DNA of 42,680 nucleotides, taken from the NCBI GenBank assembly GCA_036501185.1, contig DASYAU010000160.1, positions 1 through 42,680 of the forward strand, in the 5' to 3' direction. Within the stretch, counting starts at the first letter, position 1. Every line of letters starts with the position of its first letter. Shown here piece after piece: positions 8,595 through 16,354 of the stretch. The stretch is from Korobacter sp036501185. GTDB taxonomy: Bacteria > Acidobacteriota > Terriglobia > Terriglobales > Acidobacteriaceae. The notes below the pieces were generated by a model that saw only the letters and a list, made by a program, of their open reading frames with translations, did no database searches and had not been told where the DNA came from. A program made the translations under genes and the position numbers.

Positions 8595-9267
8595 ATGCGG
8601 CCCGACGTTATCGGCTATCTGGTGCTTGGCGGTATTGCGGCGGCTATAGTCGCTGCGATGCTGTACGCCATATTTGCGCGACCGTCGGGGCAAAACGCCG
8701 AGCGACACAGGCAAGAAATTATCAATGGCTTCTTGCGGGTGGGCGGATTTTTGTTTGGCGTTCGCGCTCCTCTGCTTTTTCTTCGCCACCGCTAATGTCG
8801 CTGGGCAACTGTGGAAGCCGCTGAGATTAGCAATCGCCGTGGCATCGTTTCTACTGTTTTGTTTGCTGAATCACCAGTGGGAGAAATATTGCGAGAAACG
8901 TATCCAGAGCTACGGGACGGAACCCGGGACGTCACTCTGGGGGCTAGGATTCTTGGTGGTGCTGGTGCTCGTCCTCTTCTTTCTCCTAAGCGACAAGACG
9001 CCGCGCGAAGTGCTCTTGATTTCGATCATGCCGCCAATTGTGATGTTTCGTTATACCGGATGGAGGAAGGAAATTCCGTGGAAGAAGTTGCCGAACACGC
9101 CCATGGCAATCTATTTCTTATATTGCTGCGGGGTGTTGTGGTACCTCCACGCAAAGCTTTTTGCGGTGTTCATTTTGCCCTGTCTTGGTCTGGCGCTGTT
9201 TTTCAGCTCTCGCGCGGTCCGTCAATGGCAAGCTGCAAAAGACTTGCGGCATTCATCAGCAAAGTGA
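8595..9267 (+). pseudogene. hypothetical multi-pass membrane protein, apparently frameshifted
   Basis: Two overlapping frames look like halves of one gene. The first (from ATG 8595) reads MRPDVIGYLVLGGIAAAIV..., a clear first membrane helix and amphipathic stretch, then turns into implausible sequence and stops at 8795. The second frame is implausible until about 8750, then gives four or five hydrophobic segments up to 9267. Removing one T from the T5 run at 8748-8752 would fuse them into about 223 residues reading LRVGGFCLAFALLCFFF across the joint. This could be a true inactivating mutation, a sequencing error, or slippage. I do not recognise the family. Confidence 0.45.
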
Positions 9268-9284
9268 ACGGTGGACTCGCGGTA

Positions 9285-9316
9285 AGAAAAAGCGGTCAGC
9301 TTCATGGGCTGACCGC
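9285..9316 (-). terminator. terminator of the aldehyde dehydrogenase gene
   Basis: GCGGTCAGC (9292-9300) and GCTGACCGC (9308-9316) form a 9-bp stem. On the minus strand it is followed by TTTTTCTT. It lies about 80 bases past the dehydrogenase stop codon, and on the plus strand it also follows the broken membrane-protein gene. Confidence 0.7.
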
Positions 9317-9322
9317 GTGACA

Positions 9323-9375
9323 GGGGCTGAAGCCCCGGTTCTGTTATGCCTTATCGGCACGGCTGAAGCCGTGCC
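9323..9375. repeat. pair of GGCTGAAGCC-core palindromes (REP-like)
   Basis: Two palindromes sit 19 bases apart: GGGGCT-GA-AGCCCC (9323-9336) and GGCACGGCT-GA-AGCCGTGCC (9356-9375). They share the core GGCTGAAGCC but have different outer arms, followed by CTGATACAAAACCCAC. Pairs of this type are, from memory, widely dispersed between genes in acidobacterial genomes; that part was not checked. Confidence 0.6.
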
Positions 9376-9393
9376 CTGATACAAAACCCACAC

Positions 9394-10911
9394 CTATTCG
9401 CGGTTGTCGATCTGGGCGCGCTGGAGCGTGTCGCTGTAGTCGACGTAAATCGATTTCCACTCGGTGTAGAAGTCCAGAGCACCGATCCCTCCTTCGCGAT
9501 GGCCGTTGCCGGTGGCCTTCACGCCGCCGAACGGCAGGTGCACTTCGGCGCCGATGGTCGGTGCGTTCACATAAGTGATGCCGGCGTGCAGGTCGCGCAT
9601 GGCGCGGAACGACTTGTTGACGTCCTTGGTATAGATCGCGGACGAGAGGCCGTACTCGATGCCGTTGGCGATCTCGATGGCTTCGTCGAGGTCGTTGCAC
9701 GGGATCAGGGAGACGACGGGCCCAAAGATTTCTTCCAGCGCGATGCGCATTTTGGGATCGACGTCGGTGAAGACCGTCGGCTCGAGGAACCAGCCGTGCG
9801 CGTAGTCACCCTTGTCGAGACGATTGCCGCCGGTGGCGAGCTTGGCGCCTTCGCCCTTGCCGATCTCGATGTACTTCAGGTCGGTTTCCATCTGGCCCTT
9901 GTTGACGGCGGGGCCCATGTCGACGGACTCGTCGAGACCGTTGCCGATCTTGAGCTTTTTGGCGCGGGCGATCAGCTCTTCCGCAAATTTTTTGTAGATG
10001 CCCTTCTGCAGAATGATGCGGCTGGTGGCGGTGCAGCGCTGTCCGGTGGTGCCGAACGAGCCCCAGAGCGCGCCTTCGAGAGCGAGCTCGAGGTTGGCGT
10101 CGTCGAGGACGATCATCGGATTCTTGCCGCCGAGTTCGAGCGAGCAGTGCTTGAAGCTGCGCGCCGCGATTTCGCCCACGATGCGGCCTACGGCGGTTGA
10201 GCCAGTGAGGGAGACAGCTTTCACTTCAGGATGCTCGGCGAGCGGGGTACCGACGTCGCCACCGAAGCCGCTCACGATGTTGATGACACCCTTGGGAACT
10301 CCAGCGTCGTTAAGCGCCTGAACGAAGTTGAAGGTGGAGAGTGGCGTGTCTTGCGCAGGCTTGATGACGGCGGTGTTGCCACAGACAAGTGCGGGGAAGA
10401 GCTTCCACGATGGGATGGCCATGGGGAAGTTCCAGGGCGTGATCATGCCGCAAACGCCGATGGGCTGGCGGACGGCCATAGCGAACTTGTTGGGCAGTTC
10501 GGAGGGCGTGGTGGGTCCGAACATGCGGCGGCCTTCGCCGGCATTGTAGAAGCCGGCATCGATGGCTTCCTGCACGTCGCCGCGAGTCTCTTTGATGACC
10601 TTGCCCATTTCGCGGGTCATTTCCTGGGCGTACTTTTCTTTCCGCTGTTCCAGGATGGACGCGGCTTTAAAGAGGATTTCGGCACGGCGCGGGGCCGGTA
10701 CGAGGCGCCACTTGGCGTACGCGCGGCGAGCGGCATCGACGGCGGCGGCGACGTCTTCCTTGCCGCTCTTCTGGAAGATGCCGACCACTTCGCGGGTGTC
10801 GGCGGGGTTGAGGTTCTCAAAGGTCTGGCCGGTCTTGGAGGCGACCCATTCGCCATCAATCAGGTTCTTGTAAACGGGGGCCTTAGGGCTTCCGGCGGTG
10901 GTGCTTGCCAT
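9394..10911 (-). CDS. NAD(P)-dependent aldehyde dehydrogenase (KGSADH/YcbD-like)
   Basis: A 505-residue aldehyde dehydrogenase. The catalytic set is present: Asn161 in TPWNFP, Glu259 in LELGGKNP and nucleophile Cys293 in TGQRCTATS, plus the NAD-binding GSTAVG (237-242). The C-terminal segment (NAPTIGAEVHLPFGG, then KATGNGHREGG) resembles 2-oxoglutarate semialdehyde dehydrogenases of the YcbD type used in sugar-acid or hydroxyproline breakdown. No such pathway gene lies nearby, so the substrate is open. The ATG at 10911 has GGAG seven bases upstream, and the protein then begins like its family (YKNLIDGEWV). The longer frame reaching 11031 would add 40 unlike residues. Confidence 0.85.
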   Translation of the reverse strand: MASTTAGSPKAPVYKNLIDGEWVASKTGQTFENLNPADTREVVGIFQKSGKEDVAAAVDAARRAYAKWRLVPAPRRAEILFKAASILEQRKEKYAQEMTREMGKVIKETRGDVQEAIDAGFYNAGEGRRMFGPTTPSELPNKFAMAVRQPIGVCGMITPWNFPMAIPSWKLFPALVCGNTAVIKPAQDTPLSTFNFVQALNDAGVPKGVINIVSGFGGDVGTPLAEHPEVKAVSLTGSTAVGRIVGEIAARSFKHCSLELGGKNPMIVLDDANLELALEGALWGSFGTTGQRCTATSRIILQKGIYKKFAEELIARAKKLKIGNGLDESVDMGPAVNKGQMETDLKYIEIGKGEGAKLATGGNRLDKGDYAHGWFLEPTVFTDVDPKMRIALEEIFGPVVSLIPCNDLDEAIEIANGIEYGLSSAIYTKDVNKSFRAMRDLHAGITYVNAPTIGAEVHLPFGGVKATGNGHREGGIGALDFYTEWKSIYVDYSDTLQRAQIDNRE

Positions 10912-11128
10912 GGTTTTTCTCCGGTGTATGAGTCCAAACCTTCCATCGTAACCTTTCGGGTAACAGGGCGGCAAGATGCGGGCGAGAGAGCGTGCCGAAG
11001 CGGGCAAATGGCCGGTAGGACAGTGGAACAAGTCCGAATGGACCGGAAGTGCAGGGGTCTAAGGTGTGGAGAACTAAGGACAAAATGGGTAAATGCGATG
11101 TGAATTCCCTAGTTTTTGTATGAAAATG

Positions 11129-11151
11129 AATGTGATACTCTCGCTCACATT
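11129..11151. promoter_or_regulatory. inverted repeat just upstream of the FecR-domain gene
   Basis: AATGTGA (11129-11135) and TCACATT (11145-11151) are perfect inverted 7-mers separated by nine bases, ending five bases before the ATG. The half-sites resemble TGTGA/TCACA of CRP-type sites, but the spacing is nine rather than six. It could be an operator or an mRNA hairpin limiting translation initiation. Confidence 0.4.
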
Positions 11152-11156
11152 AAGCG

Positions 11157-12443
11157 ATGCAAAGCCTTCTTACATCGCAACACCAGCGCCGCCGCAAACG
11201 GGGCGGCGGACTCGACCTCATCTCCTGGACGACCATGCGTTACAGGACGGTGTGGGTGATGAGCGTTGCTGCGGTTTTACTTGGCATCGTTGCGCTGATG
11301 TTCATCTTCCCCGACGTGACGAAAGCCGCGTGGAATGCGGTCGCAAGCCGCATTGCGAAGCGCGCCGCACAGATCGGCACGAACACCGGGTCGCAGGCGC
11401 ACTTTACCTACATCGACGGCAGCGTGAAGGTCCGCAAGGCCAACAGCAACAACTGGATCACAGCCAACTATGACACGGGACTGGAGAAGGGCGATATCGT
11501 CCAGACCACGACCGAAGGTATGGCGAAGATCGTGTTCACCGACGGTACGAACTACACAGTGAAACAGGATTCACTGATCGTGGTGGAAGAGAACTCGACG
11601 AACAAAGACCAGCAGACCACTGTAGCGGTACAGGTTTCCACCGGCACGGTGGACCTGAGCACGGCGACATTCACGCAGGGGTCGAAGTCGGAAGTGCGGG
11701 TGGCGGGCGCGAGTGCCTCACTTGCGCCAGAGAGCTCGGCATCGGTGAAGAGTGACCCGGCCAAAGACGAACACGAAATCCTGTTGCGGCGTGGTTCGGC
11801 GAGCGTGTCGCGCGGTGGCGAGATCGTGAAGATTGCCGATTTCGAAAAGGTGGCATTCAAGAACGACAAGAAGCCGATGGAGAAGTCGAAGGCGATCCTG
11901 CCGCCGTTCCTGGTGTCGCCGTCGAACATGTCGCCGATTTTCATGGGAGCACAGGGCGGGAACGTGCAGTTCGCGTGGACCGGGGTGGCCCGCGGCAAGA
12001 CCTACCGGCTGAGGCTTTCGCGCAATCCGTACTTTACGGATGTGATCCTCGACAAGGAACTGGAGACGACGAACCTGTCGGTAACCGGACTGGCGCAGGG
12101 CGCCTATTACTGGGAAGTGCTAGCGGTGGATGACGAGGGCAAGGAATCGGTGGAGAGTGAGAAGAACCGGTTCACAATCCTACCGAAGAGTTCGTCGAAA
12201 ATTGCGTTACAACTTGACCTCAGGGAATTCGACCAACACGGACGAGTAGTTGAGGTGGTAGGAAGCACGGAAGCCGGCGCCCGGGTCATGGTGAACGGGC
12301 AGGAGGTGCCGGTGGTTGGGTCTGACGGGTCGTTCCATTACTTCACGCCGCCGCTGCCGCAGGGCGAAAACGTGATTACGGTCACGGCACAGAACTCAAA
12401 GGGTGGCGTGAATACCAAGCAGCACACTGTGGTCATCCAGTAA
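11157..12443 (+). CDS. FecR-domain envelope protein with Fn3-like and bacterial Ig-like C-terminal domains
   Basis: A 428-residue protein anchored by one N-terminal transmembrane helix (about 32-52); a basic stretch before it (RRRKRGGG) suggests the N-terminus is cytoplasmic. A FecR-like domain follows (about 80-165; IDGSVKVRKA, GDIVQTTTEGMAKIVFTDGT). A second beta-rich segment lies at about 175-240. A Fn3-like module spans about 265-340 (FAWTGVARGKTYRLRLS, then GAYYWEVLAVDD). The last module (about 350-428) looks like a glucodextranase-B/Big-type domain (GARVMVNGQEVPV, ENVITVTAQNSKGG). The protein probably binds another envelope component. It precedes mreB by 181 bases on the same strand; whether it is functionally linked to cell shape is unknown. 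The ribosome-binding site is weak. Confidence 0.75.
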   Translation: MQSLLTSQHQRRRKRGGGLDLISWTTMRYRTVWVMSVAAVLLGIVALMFIFPDVTKAAWNAVASRIAKRAAQIGTNTGSQAHFTYIDGSVKVRKANSNNWITANYDTGLEKGDIVQTTTEGMAKIVFTDGTNYTVKQDSLIVVEENSTNKDQQTTVAVQVSTGTVDLSTATFTQGSKSEVRVAGASASLAPESSASVKSDPAKDEHEILLRRGSASVSRGGEIVKIADFEKVAFKNDKKPMEKSKAILPPFLVSPSNMSPIFMGAQGGNVQFAWTGVARGKTYRLRLSRNPYFTDVILDKELETTNLSVTGLAQGAYYWEVLAVDDEGKESVESEKNRFTILPKSSSKIALQLDLREFDQHGRVVEVVGSTEAGARVMVNGQEVPVVGSDGSFHYFTPPLPQGENVITVTAQNSKGGVNTKQHTVVIQ

Positions 12444-12624
12444 AATACGGACGTCCACAGAACAACCGCAGTTCCTTTTCTCAAAGGCGAACGGGGCGGA
12501 TGCAGGTCACGCTGGAAGAGAAGCTCGCTGGCCGCGGGCGTAGTTTATTGCGGGGATATTGCAACCACTTCGCCGGTAGTAACCTAATAACCATCATCAG
12601 CATTCAGGAAAGATAAGTCTTTCA

Positions 12625-13689
12625 ATGGCATCGAACGGATTTCACTCTAACGCTTCCCGGTTTGCGAACCTGCGGTCGCTGTTCAGCATGTTCTCGAGCG
12701 ACCTGGCGATTGACCTGGGCACGGCGAACACCTTGGTCTATGCGAAGAGCAAGGGCATCGTGGTCAACGAGCCCTCGATTGTCGCCATCAACAAGAACAC
12801 CGGTGAAGTAGAAGCTGTCGGCAAAGAAGCGAAAGAAATGCTGGGGCGCACGCCCGGCAACATCGTGGCCATTAAGCCGATGAAGGATGGCGTGATCGCC
12901 GACTTCAAGGTCACGGAAAAGATGCTGAACTACTTCATCCAGAAGGCGCACAACCGCAAGATGCTGGTGCATCCGCGCATCGTGATCGGCGTTCCGTCGG
13001 AGATCACACAGGTGGAAAAGCGGGCGGTTATGGATAGCGCTTATCGCGCGAAGGCCAGCGAAGTGCACCTGGTGGAGCAGGCGATGGTGGCCGCGATTGG
13101 CGCGGGCCTGCCAATCACGGAGCCGAGCGGCAACATGGTGGTGGACATCGGCGGGGGGACCACGGACATCGCGGTGATTTCGCTGAGCGGCATTGTGTAT
13201 TCGCGTTCGGTGCGGATGGCAGGAAACCAGATGGACGAAGCCATCATGAATTTCCTGAAGCGCAAGTACAACCTGCTGATCGGGGAGCGCACGGCCGAGC
13301 AGATCAAGATCGAGTTGGGTTCGGCGTACCCGTTGGACAAGCCGATCACGATGGAAATCAAGGGCCGGAACCTGATCGAGGGCGTGCCGAAGACGATCAC
13401 GATCGATGACAGCGAAGTTCGCGAATCGTTGGGTGAATGCGTGGCGACGATCATGAACGCGATCCGCGTGGCGCTGGAACGCACTCCGCCGGAGCTCTCG
13501 GCCGATATCAGCGACCGCGGGATTGTGCTGACCGGTGGCGGCGCGCTGCTGAAGAATTTGGATAAGCGCATTCGCGAAGAAACCGGGCTGCCGGTTTCGA
13601 TCGCCGACGATCCGTTGTGCAGCGTGGTACTCGGTACTGGCAAGATGCTCAGCGACTTTAAACTTCTGCGCAAGATCTCGATCGAGTAG
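12625..13689 (+). CDS. mreB: rod shape-determining protein MreB
   Basis: A 354-residue bacterial actin homologue that polymerises under the inner membrane and directs lateral wall synthesis. The actin-fold ATP-binding motifs are clear: phosphate-1 loop DLAIDLGTANTLVY (about 26-39), the phosphate-2 region MVVDIGGGTTDIAVISL (about 171-187) and the adenosine motif GIVLTGGGALL (about 300-310). Length beyond the N-terminal extension is normal for MreB. The N-terminus is about 20 residues longer than usual before SSDLAID; an internal Met22 has no ribosome-binding site, so the start at 12625 is kept (AGGAAAG upstream but with long spacing). It is the first gene of the mreBCD block. Confidence 0.95.
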   Translation: MASNGFHSNASRFANLRSLFSMFSSDLAIDLGTANTLVYAKSKGIVVNEPSIVAINKNTGEVEAVGKEAKEMLGRTPGNIVAIKPMKDGVIADFKVTEKMLNYFIQKAHNRKMLVHPRIVIGVPSEITQVEKRAVMDSAYRAKASEVHLVEQAMVAAIGAGLPITEPSGNMVVDIGGGTTDIAVISLSGIVYSRSVRMAGNQMDEAIMNFLKRKYNLLIGERTAEQIKIELGSAYPLDKPITMEIKGRNLIEGVPKTITIDDSEVRESLGECVATIMNAIRVALERTPPELSADISDRGIVLTGGGALLKNLDKRIREETGLPVSIADDPLCSVVLGTGKMLSDFKLLRKISIE

Positions 13690-13695
13690 AGAATG

Positions 13696-13716
13696 GGGCG
13701 CGGGTCCTCCGCGCCC
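13696..13716 (+). other. GC-rich hairpin between mreB and mreC
   Basis: GGGCGCGG pairs perfectly with CCGCGCCC over a five-base loop, seven bases after the mreB stop codon. There is no T-run, so it is not a classic terminator. It could protect the mreB 3' end or reduce mreC expression relative to mreB. Confidence 0.5.
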
Positions 13717-13725
13717 GCTATTACC

Positions 13726-14853
13726 ATGGAAAGCTTTCTGACACGCCACAAGAACCTGATCGCGCTGGCCGTTGTGCTGGCCGGGCAGATCATCGGGTTG
13801 GCGATGCAGGTGCGCGTCAACAATGCGCAGGGCGGCATGAGCCTCATGCGCATGTGGTCGATCTCCGCGATTACGCCGGTGGAGAAGGGGTTGGTGCACG
13901 GGCAGAACGGTGTGTTCAGCGGCTGGTCGAATTATTTTTACCTGCGCGGCGTGCGGAAGGAAAACCGGCAACTGCGCGAGCAGATCGAGCAGATGCGGCT
14001 GCAGAATGTGCGCGTGGAGCAAGACGCGTTGCAGGCGCGGCGGCTGCAAGCACTCTTCGATTTCAAAGAACAGTTCATTTCGCAGACGCTGCCGGCACAA
14101 GTCATTGGATCGAGCGGCAGCGATCAGTCGCGGATTATCTATCTCGATAAAGGTTCTGACGATGGGGTTAAGTCGGACATGGCGGTGATTTCGCCGGACG
14201 GCATCGTGGGCAAAGTGCTGCGTGTGTTACCGACCACATGCCAAGTGCTGGTGATTGACGACCAGTTGAGCGGTGTTGGCGCCACGCTCGAGAAGACACG
14301 GCTGCAAGGGATCCTCGCGGGCACGCCGAGCGGGACCCTGATCATCAAGTACATCATGAAAGATGAGAAGGTCGAGCCGGGTGAGACGGTGGTGACCAGC
14401 GGCGGCGATCGCATCTTTCCCAAAGGCCTGGCGATCGGCAGAGTGAAGGATGTGACTCCTGGCAAGGACATGTTCCTGAACATCCGCGTGACTCCCGCGG
14501 CGAACCTCAGCGAGCTGGAAGAGGTGCTGGTGGTGACCAGAATCGTGGAGCGCGAGCGGACGAACGAGGAGACGAATGGTCCGGTGAAGGCCGCGGATAT
14601 TCTTGCGGCGCGCCTGCCAACCGTGCAGCCCGGTTCGGGGCCGAAGTTCGATGCAAATGGGAACTTGATCAAGACGCCTCCTCCGGCTGCGGCGAACGGG
14701 ACGGGTGGGGCAGGCGGAAACGCGTCGTCAACAACTCCGAAGACGCCGGGCGCGACGAAGCCTGGCGGCACGCAAGCTACGCCGGGGACTGCACCGAAAT
14801 CTGCGCTTGCGAAACCTAAGCCCGCGAATTCTGCTGAGGCGCCACAACCGTGA
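13726..14853 (+). CDS. mreC: rod shape-determining protein MreC
   Basis: A 375-residue bitopic protein linking MreB to periplasmic wall enzymes. It has one transmembrane helix (about 10-30, LIALAVVLAGQIIGLAMQV), then a coiled coil (about 75-105, RKENRQLREQIEQM). Next comes the conserved MreC beta-barrel region (about 115-260; VIGSSGSDQSRIIYLDKGSDDGV, then GDRIFPKGLAIGRV). The C-terminal 90 residues are Ala/Pro/Gly/Thr/Lys-rich and probably disordered, longer than in most MreC proteins. An ATG at 13693 is also in frame; 13726 is preferred because family members start near MESFL and the longer form would place a GC hairpin inside the coding region. Neither start has a strong ribosome-binding site. 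It overlaps mreD by four bases. Confidence 0.9.
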   Translation: MESFLTRHKNLIALAVVLAGQIIGLAMQVRVNNAQGGMSLMRMWSISAITPVEKGLVHGQNGVFSGWSNYFYLRGVRKENRQLREQIEQMRLQNVRVEQDALQARRLQALFDFKEQFISQTLPAQVIGSSGSDQSRIIYLDKGSDDGVKSDMAVISPDGIVGKVLRVLPTTCQVLVIDDQLSGVGATLEKTRLQGILAGTPSGTLIIKYIMKDEKVEPGETVVTSGGDRIFPKGLAIGRVKDVTPGKDMFLNIRVTPAANLSELEEVLVVTRIVERERTNEETNGPVKAADILAARLPTVQPGSGPKFDANGNLIKTPPPAAANGTGGAGGNASSTTPKTPGATKPGGTQATPGTAPKSALAKPKPANSAEAPQP

Positions 14854-15380
14854 GCGAACTCGTGGCCGCCCATCCCAGATCGCGCGAGCAGGTTGAGGTC
14901 TACAGCTTCAGTTGGCCGGTGGCGATCCTGACGCCGCTGCTGGCGATCTTCCTGCAGGCGTTCATTCCGATCAAGCTGCGTTTCTTCGATGTCTTCGATC
15001 TGCCGCTGCTGGTGACGATCTATTTCGCCATGTCGCGGCGCAACCCGATCACTGGCCTGCTGCAGGGAAGCATCATCGGATTGGTGCAGGATTCGCTGAC
15101 GCGCGACATGATCGGCATGTACGGCATAGCGAAGACGCTGGTTGGCTTCGCGGCGTCGCAACTCGGGGGCAAGATCGACAGCGACAATCCCGGCTCGCGC
15201 ATCCTCATCATCCTTACGTTCTACCTGGGGCACCAGGCGGCATATTTCGCGGTGGCGCGCGGCCTCGTGCGCCAGCCGATTGACTGGCACTGGGCGCACG
15301 AACTGCTCGGCGCGGTGGCGAATGCGCTACTGGGCGTGGTGCTGTTCGCGGTTCTGGACCGGTTCCGGCAGAGGGCATAG
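14850..15380 (+). CDS. mreD: rod shape-determining protein MreD
   Basis: A 176-residue integral membrane protein of the elongasome. About five hydrophobic segments are visible from residue 25 on (PVAILTPLLAIFLQAF; VFDLPLLVTIYFAMSRR; TGLLQGSIIGLVQDSL; the C-terminal LLGAVANALLGVVLFAVLDRF). The GLLQGSIIGLVQDSLT segment followed by GMYGIAKTLVGF is typical of MreD. The GTG start overlaps the mreC stop (GTGA), indicating translational coupling. The position after mreC is itself strong evidence. Confidence 0.92.
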   Translation: MSELVAAHPRSREQVEVYSFSWPVAILTPLLAIFLQAFIPIKLRFFDVFDLPLLVTIYFAMSRRNPITGLLQGSIIGLVQDSLTRDMIGMYGIAKTLVGFAASQLGGKIDSDNPGSRILIILTFYLGHQAAYFAVARGLVRQPIDWHWAHELLGAVANALLGVVLFAVLDRFRQRA

Positions 15381-15414
15381 ATGTCGTCCGAAGTCCCACG
15401 GTAGTATTCACTCC

Positions 15415-16197
15415 ATGTCCCTGCTTGCCGAAGTGCATCGCTCCGGCTTCGCGCACTCTGCCGACCTCGTCCATCTTTTTGTTGGCGGTAGCCAGCTACA
15501 CGGCGCGAAAGTCGCGAAGACCGACGATCTCGACATCTACGGAGTGTTCATCGAACCGCCCGAGGAAACGCTCGGGCTCACTCGGCTCGATCACTACGTT
15601 TGGAGTACCGCCGGGGACGATCGGCGTAATGGGCCGGACGATGTCGACGTGACGTTGTATTCGTTACGGAAGTGGGCGTCTCTCGCGGCGAAGGGCAATG
15701 CGACAACACTTCACTTCTTCTTCGCACCTGAAGATCCCGAGATGAAGTCGGCGATCTGGAAAGAAGTTGTGTCGCATCGGCCGATGTTTCTCTCGAAGCA
15801 CTCAGGCGATCAGTTTCGCGGGTTTGCCGAGTCGCAGCTCCGGAGGCTGAAGGGCGAAGGGGTTGGCAAGCACGGCATCCGCGAAGAGTATGTGGGGAAG
15901 TATGGCTATGACACGAAAGCAGCCATGCACCTGCTGCGGTTGCTATTCGAGGGGATCGAGCTGCTTTCGACGGGGTGGCTCACGCTGCCGCGCCCGGAGA
16001 AGGACCTACTGATCAGCGTTCGGAGCGGCGAGTTCGGGTCGCTCGACAAGGTGCTGGATTTCGCCAACCGGAAGTTTCTCGAATTGGATGAGGCGCAACA
16101 GAAGTCACCGTTGCCCGACATAGTGGATCGGGAGGCAGTATCAAAGCTCGTGAGCAGGTTGTACCTAAAGCATTGGGCCGCGAGAGGGTTGATCTAA
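15415..16197 (+). CDS. predicted nucleotidyltransferase (RlaP/YcgL-like, DNA polymerase beta superfamily)
   Basis: A 260-residue protein with a minimal nucleotidyltransferase motif: GGSQLHG (24-30), the paired carboxylates Asp38 and Asp40 in KTDDLDIYG, and a likely third carboxylate Asp78 in DDVDVTLYSL. The remaining mostly helical part has HFFFAPED and a conserved-looking REEYVGKYGYDTKAAMHLLRLL stretch (about 162-184). This pattern fits the PF10127-type family, which includes RNA-ligase-partner proteins and B. subtilis YcgL; biochemical roles are poorly known. It lies between mreD and mrdA on the same strand, 34 bases after mreD. No RNA ligase is nearby. The ATG at 15415 begins the conserved part; the frame is open further upstream, but there it overlaps mreD. 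Confidence 0.75.
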   Translation: MSLLAEVHRSGFAHSADLVHLFVGGSQLHGAKVAKTDDLDIYGVFIEPPEETLGLTRLDHYVWSTAGDDRRNGPDDVDVTLYSLRKWASLAAKGNATTLHFFFAPEDPEMKSAIWKEVVSHRPMFLSKHSGDQFRGFAESQLRRLKGEGVGKHGIREEYVGKYGYDTKAAMHLLRLLFEGIELLSTGWLTLPRPEKDLLISVRSGEFGSLDKVLDFANRKFLELDEAQQKSPLPDIVDREAVSKLVSRLYLKHWAARGLI

Positions 16198-16354
16198 GCT
16201 GCGCCAGGGTTAAGGTGTTTGAGTCCCCCGTCCATGGGACTTTCGATAGGCGCGGAGCCGCTCTGGATAGAGTAGAGTAGTCACATCCCCACATGTTCCC
16301 AGGAGTCGGCGCGCGCCGGCCGGGGTGCATGGACTGTGAGTAGCTGCCGCCGCG

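Noticed and set aside
12499..12618. A 39-codon frame (starting MQVTLEEKLAGRGR) before mreB
   Set aside because: There is a G-rich stretch before the ATG, but no domain or other support; it lies where the mreB promoter or leader is expected.
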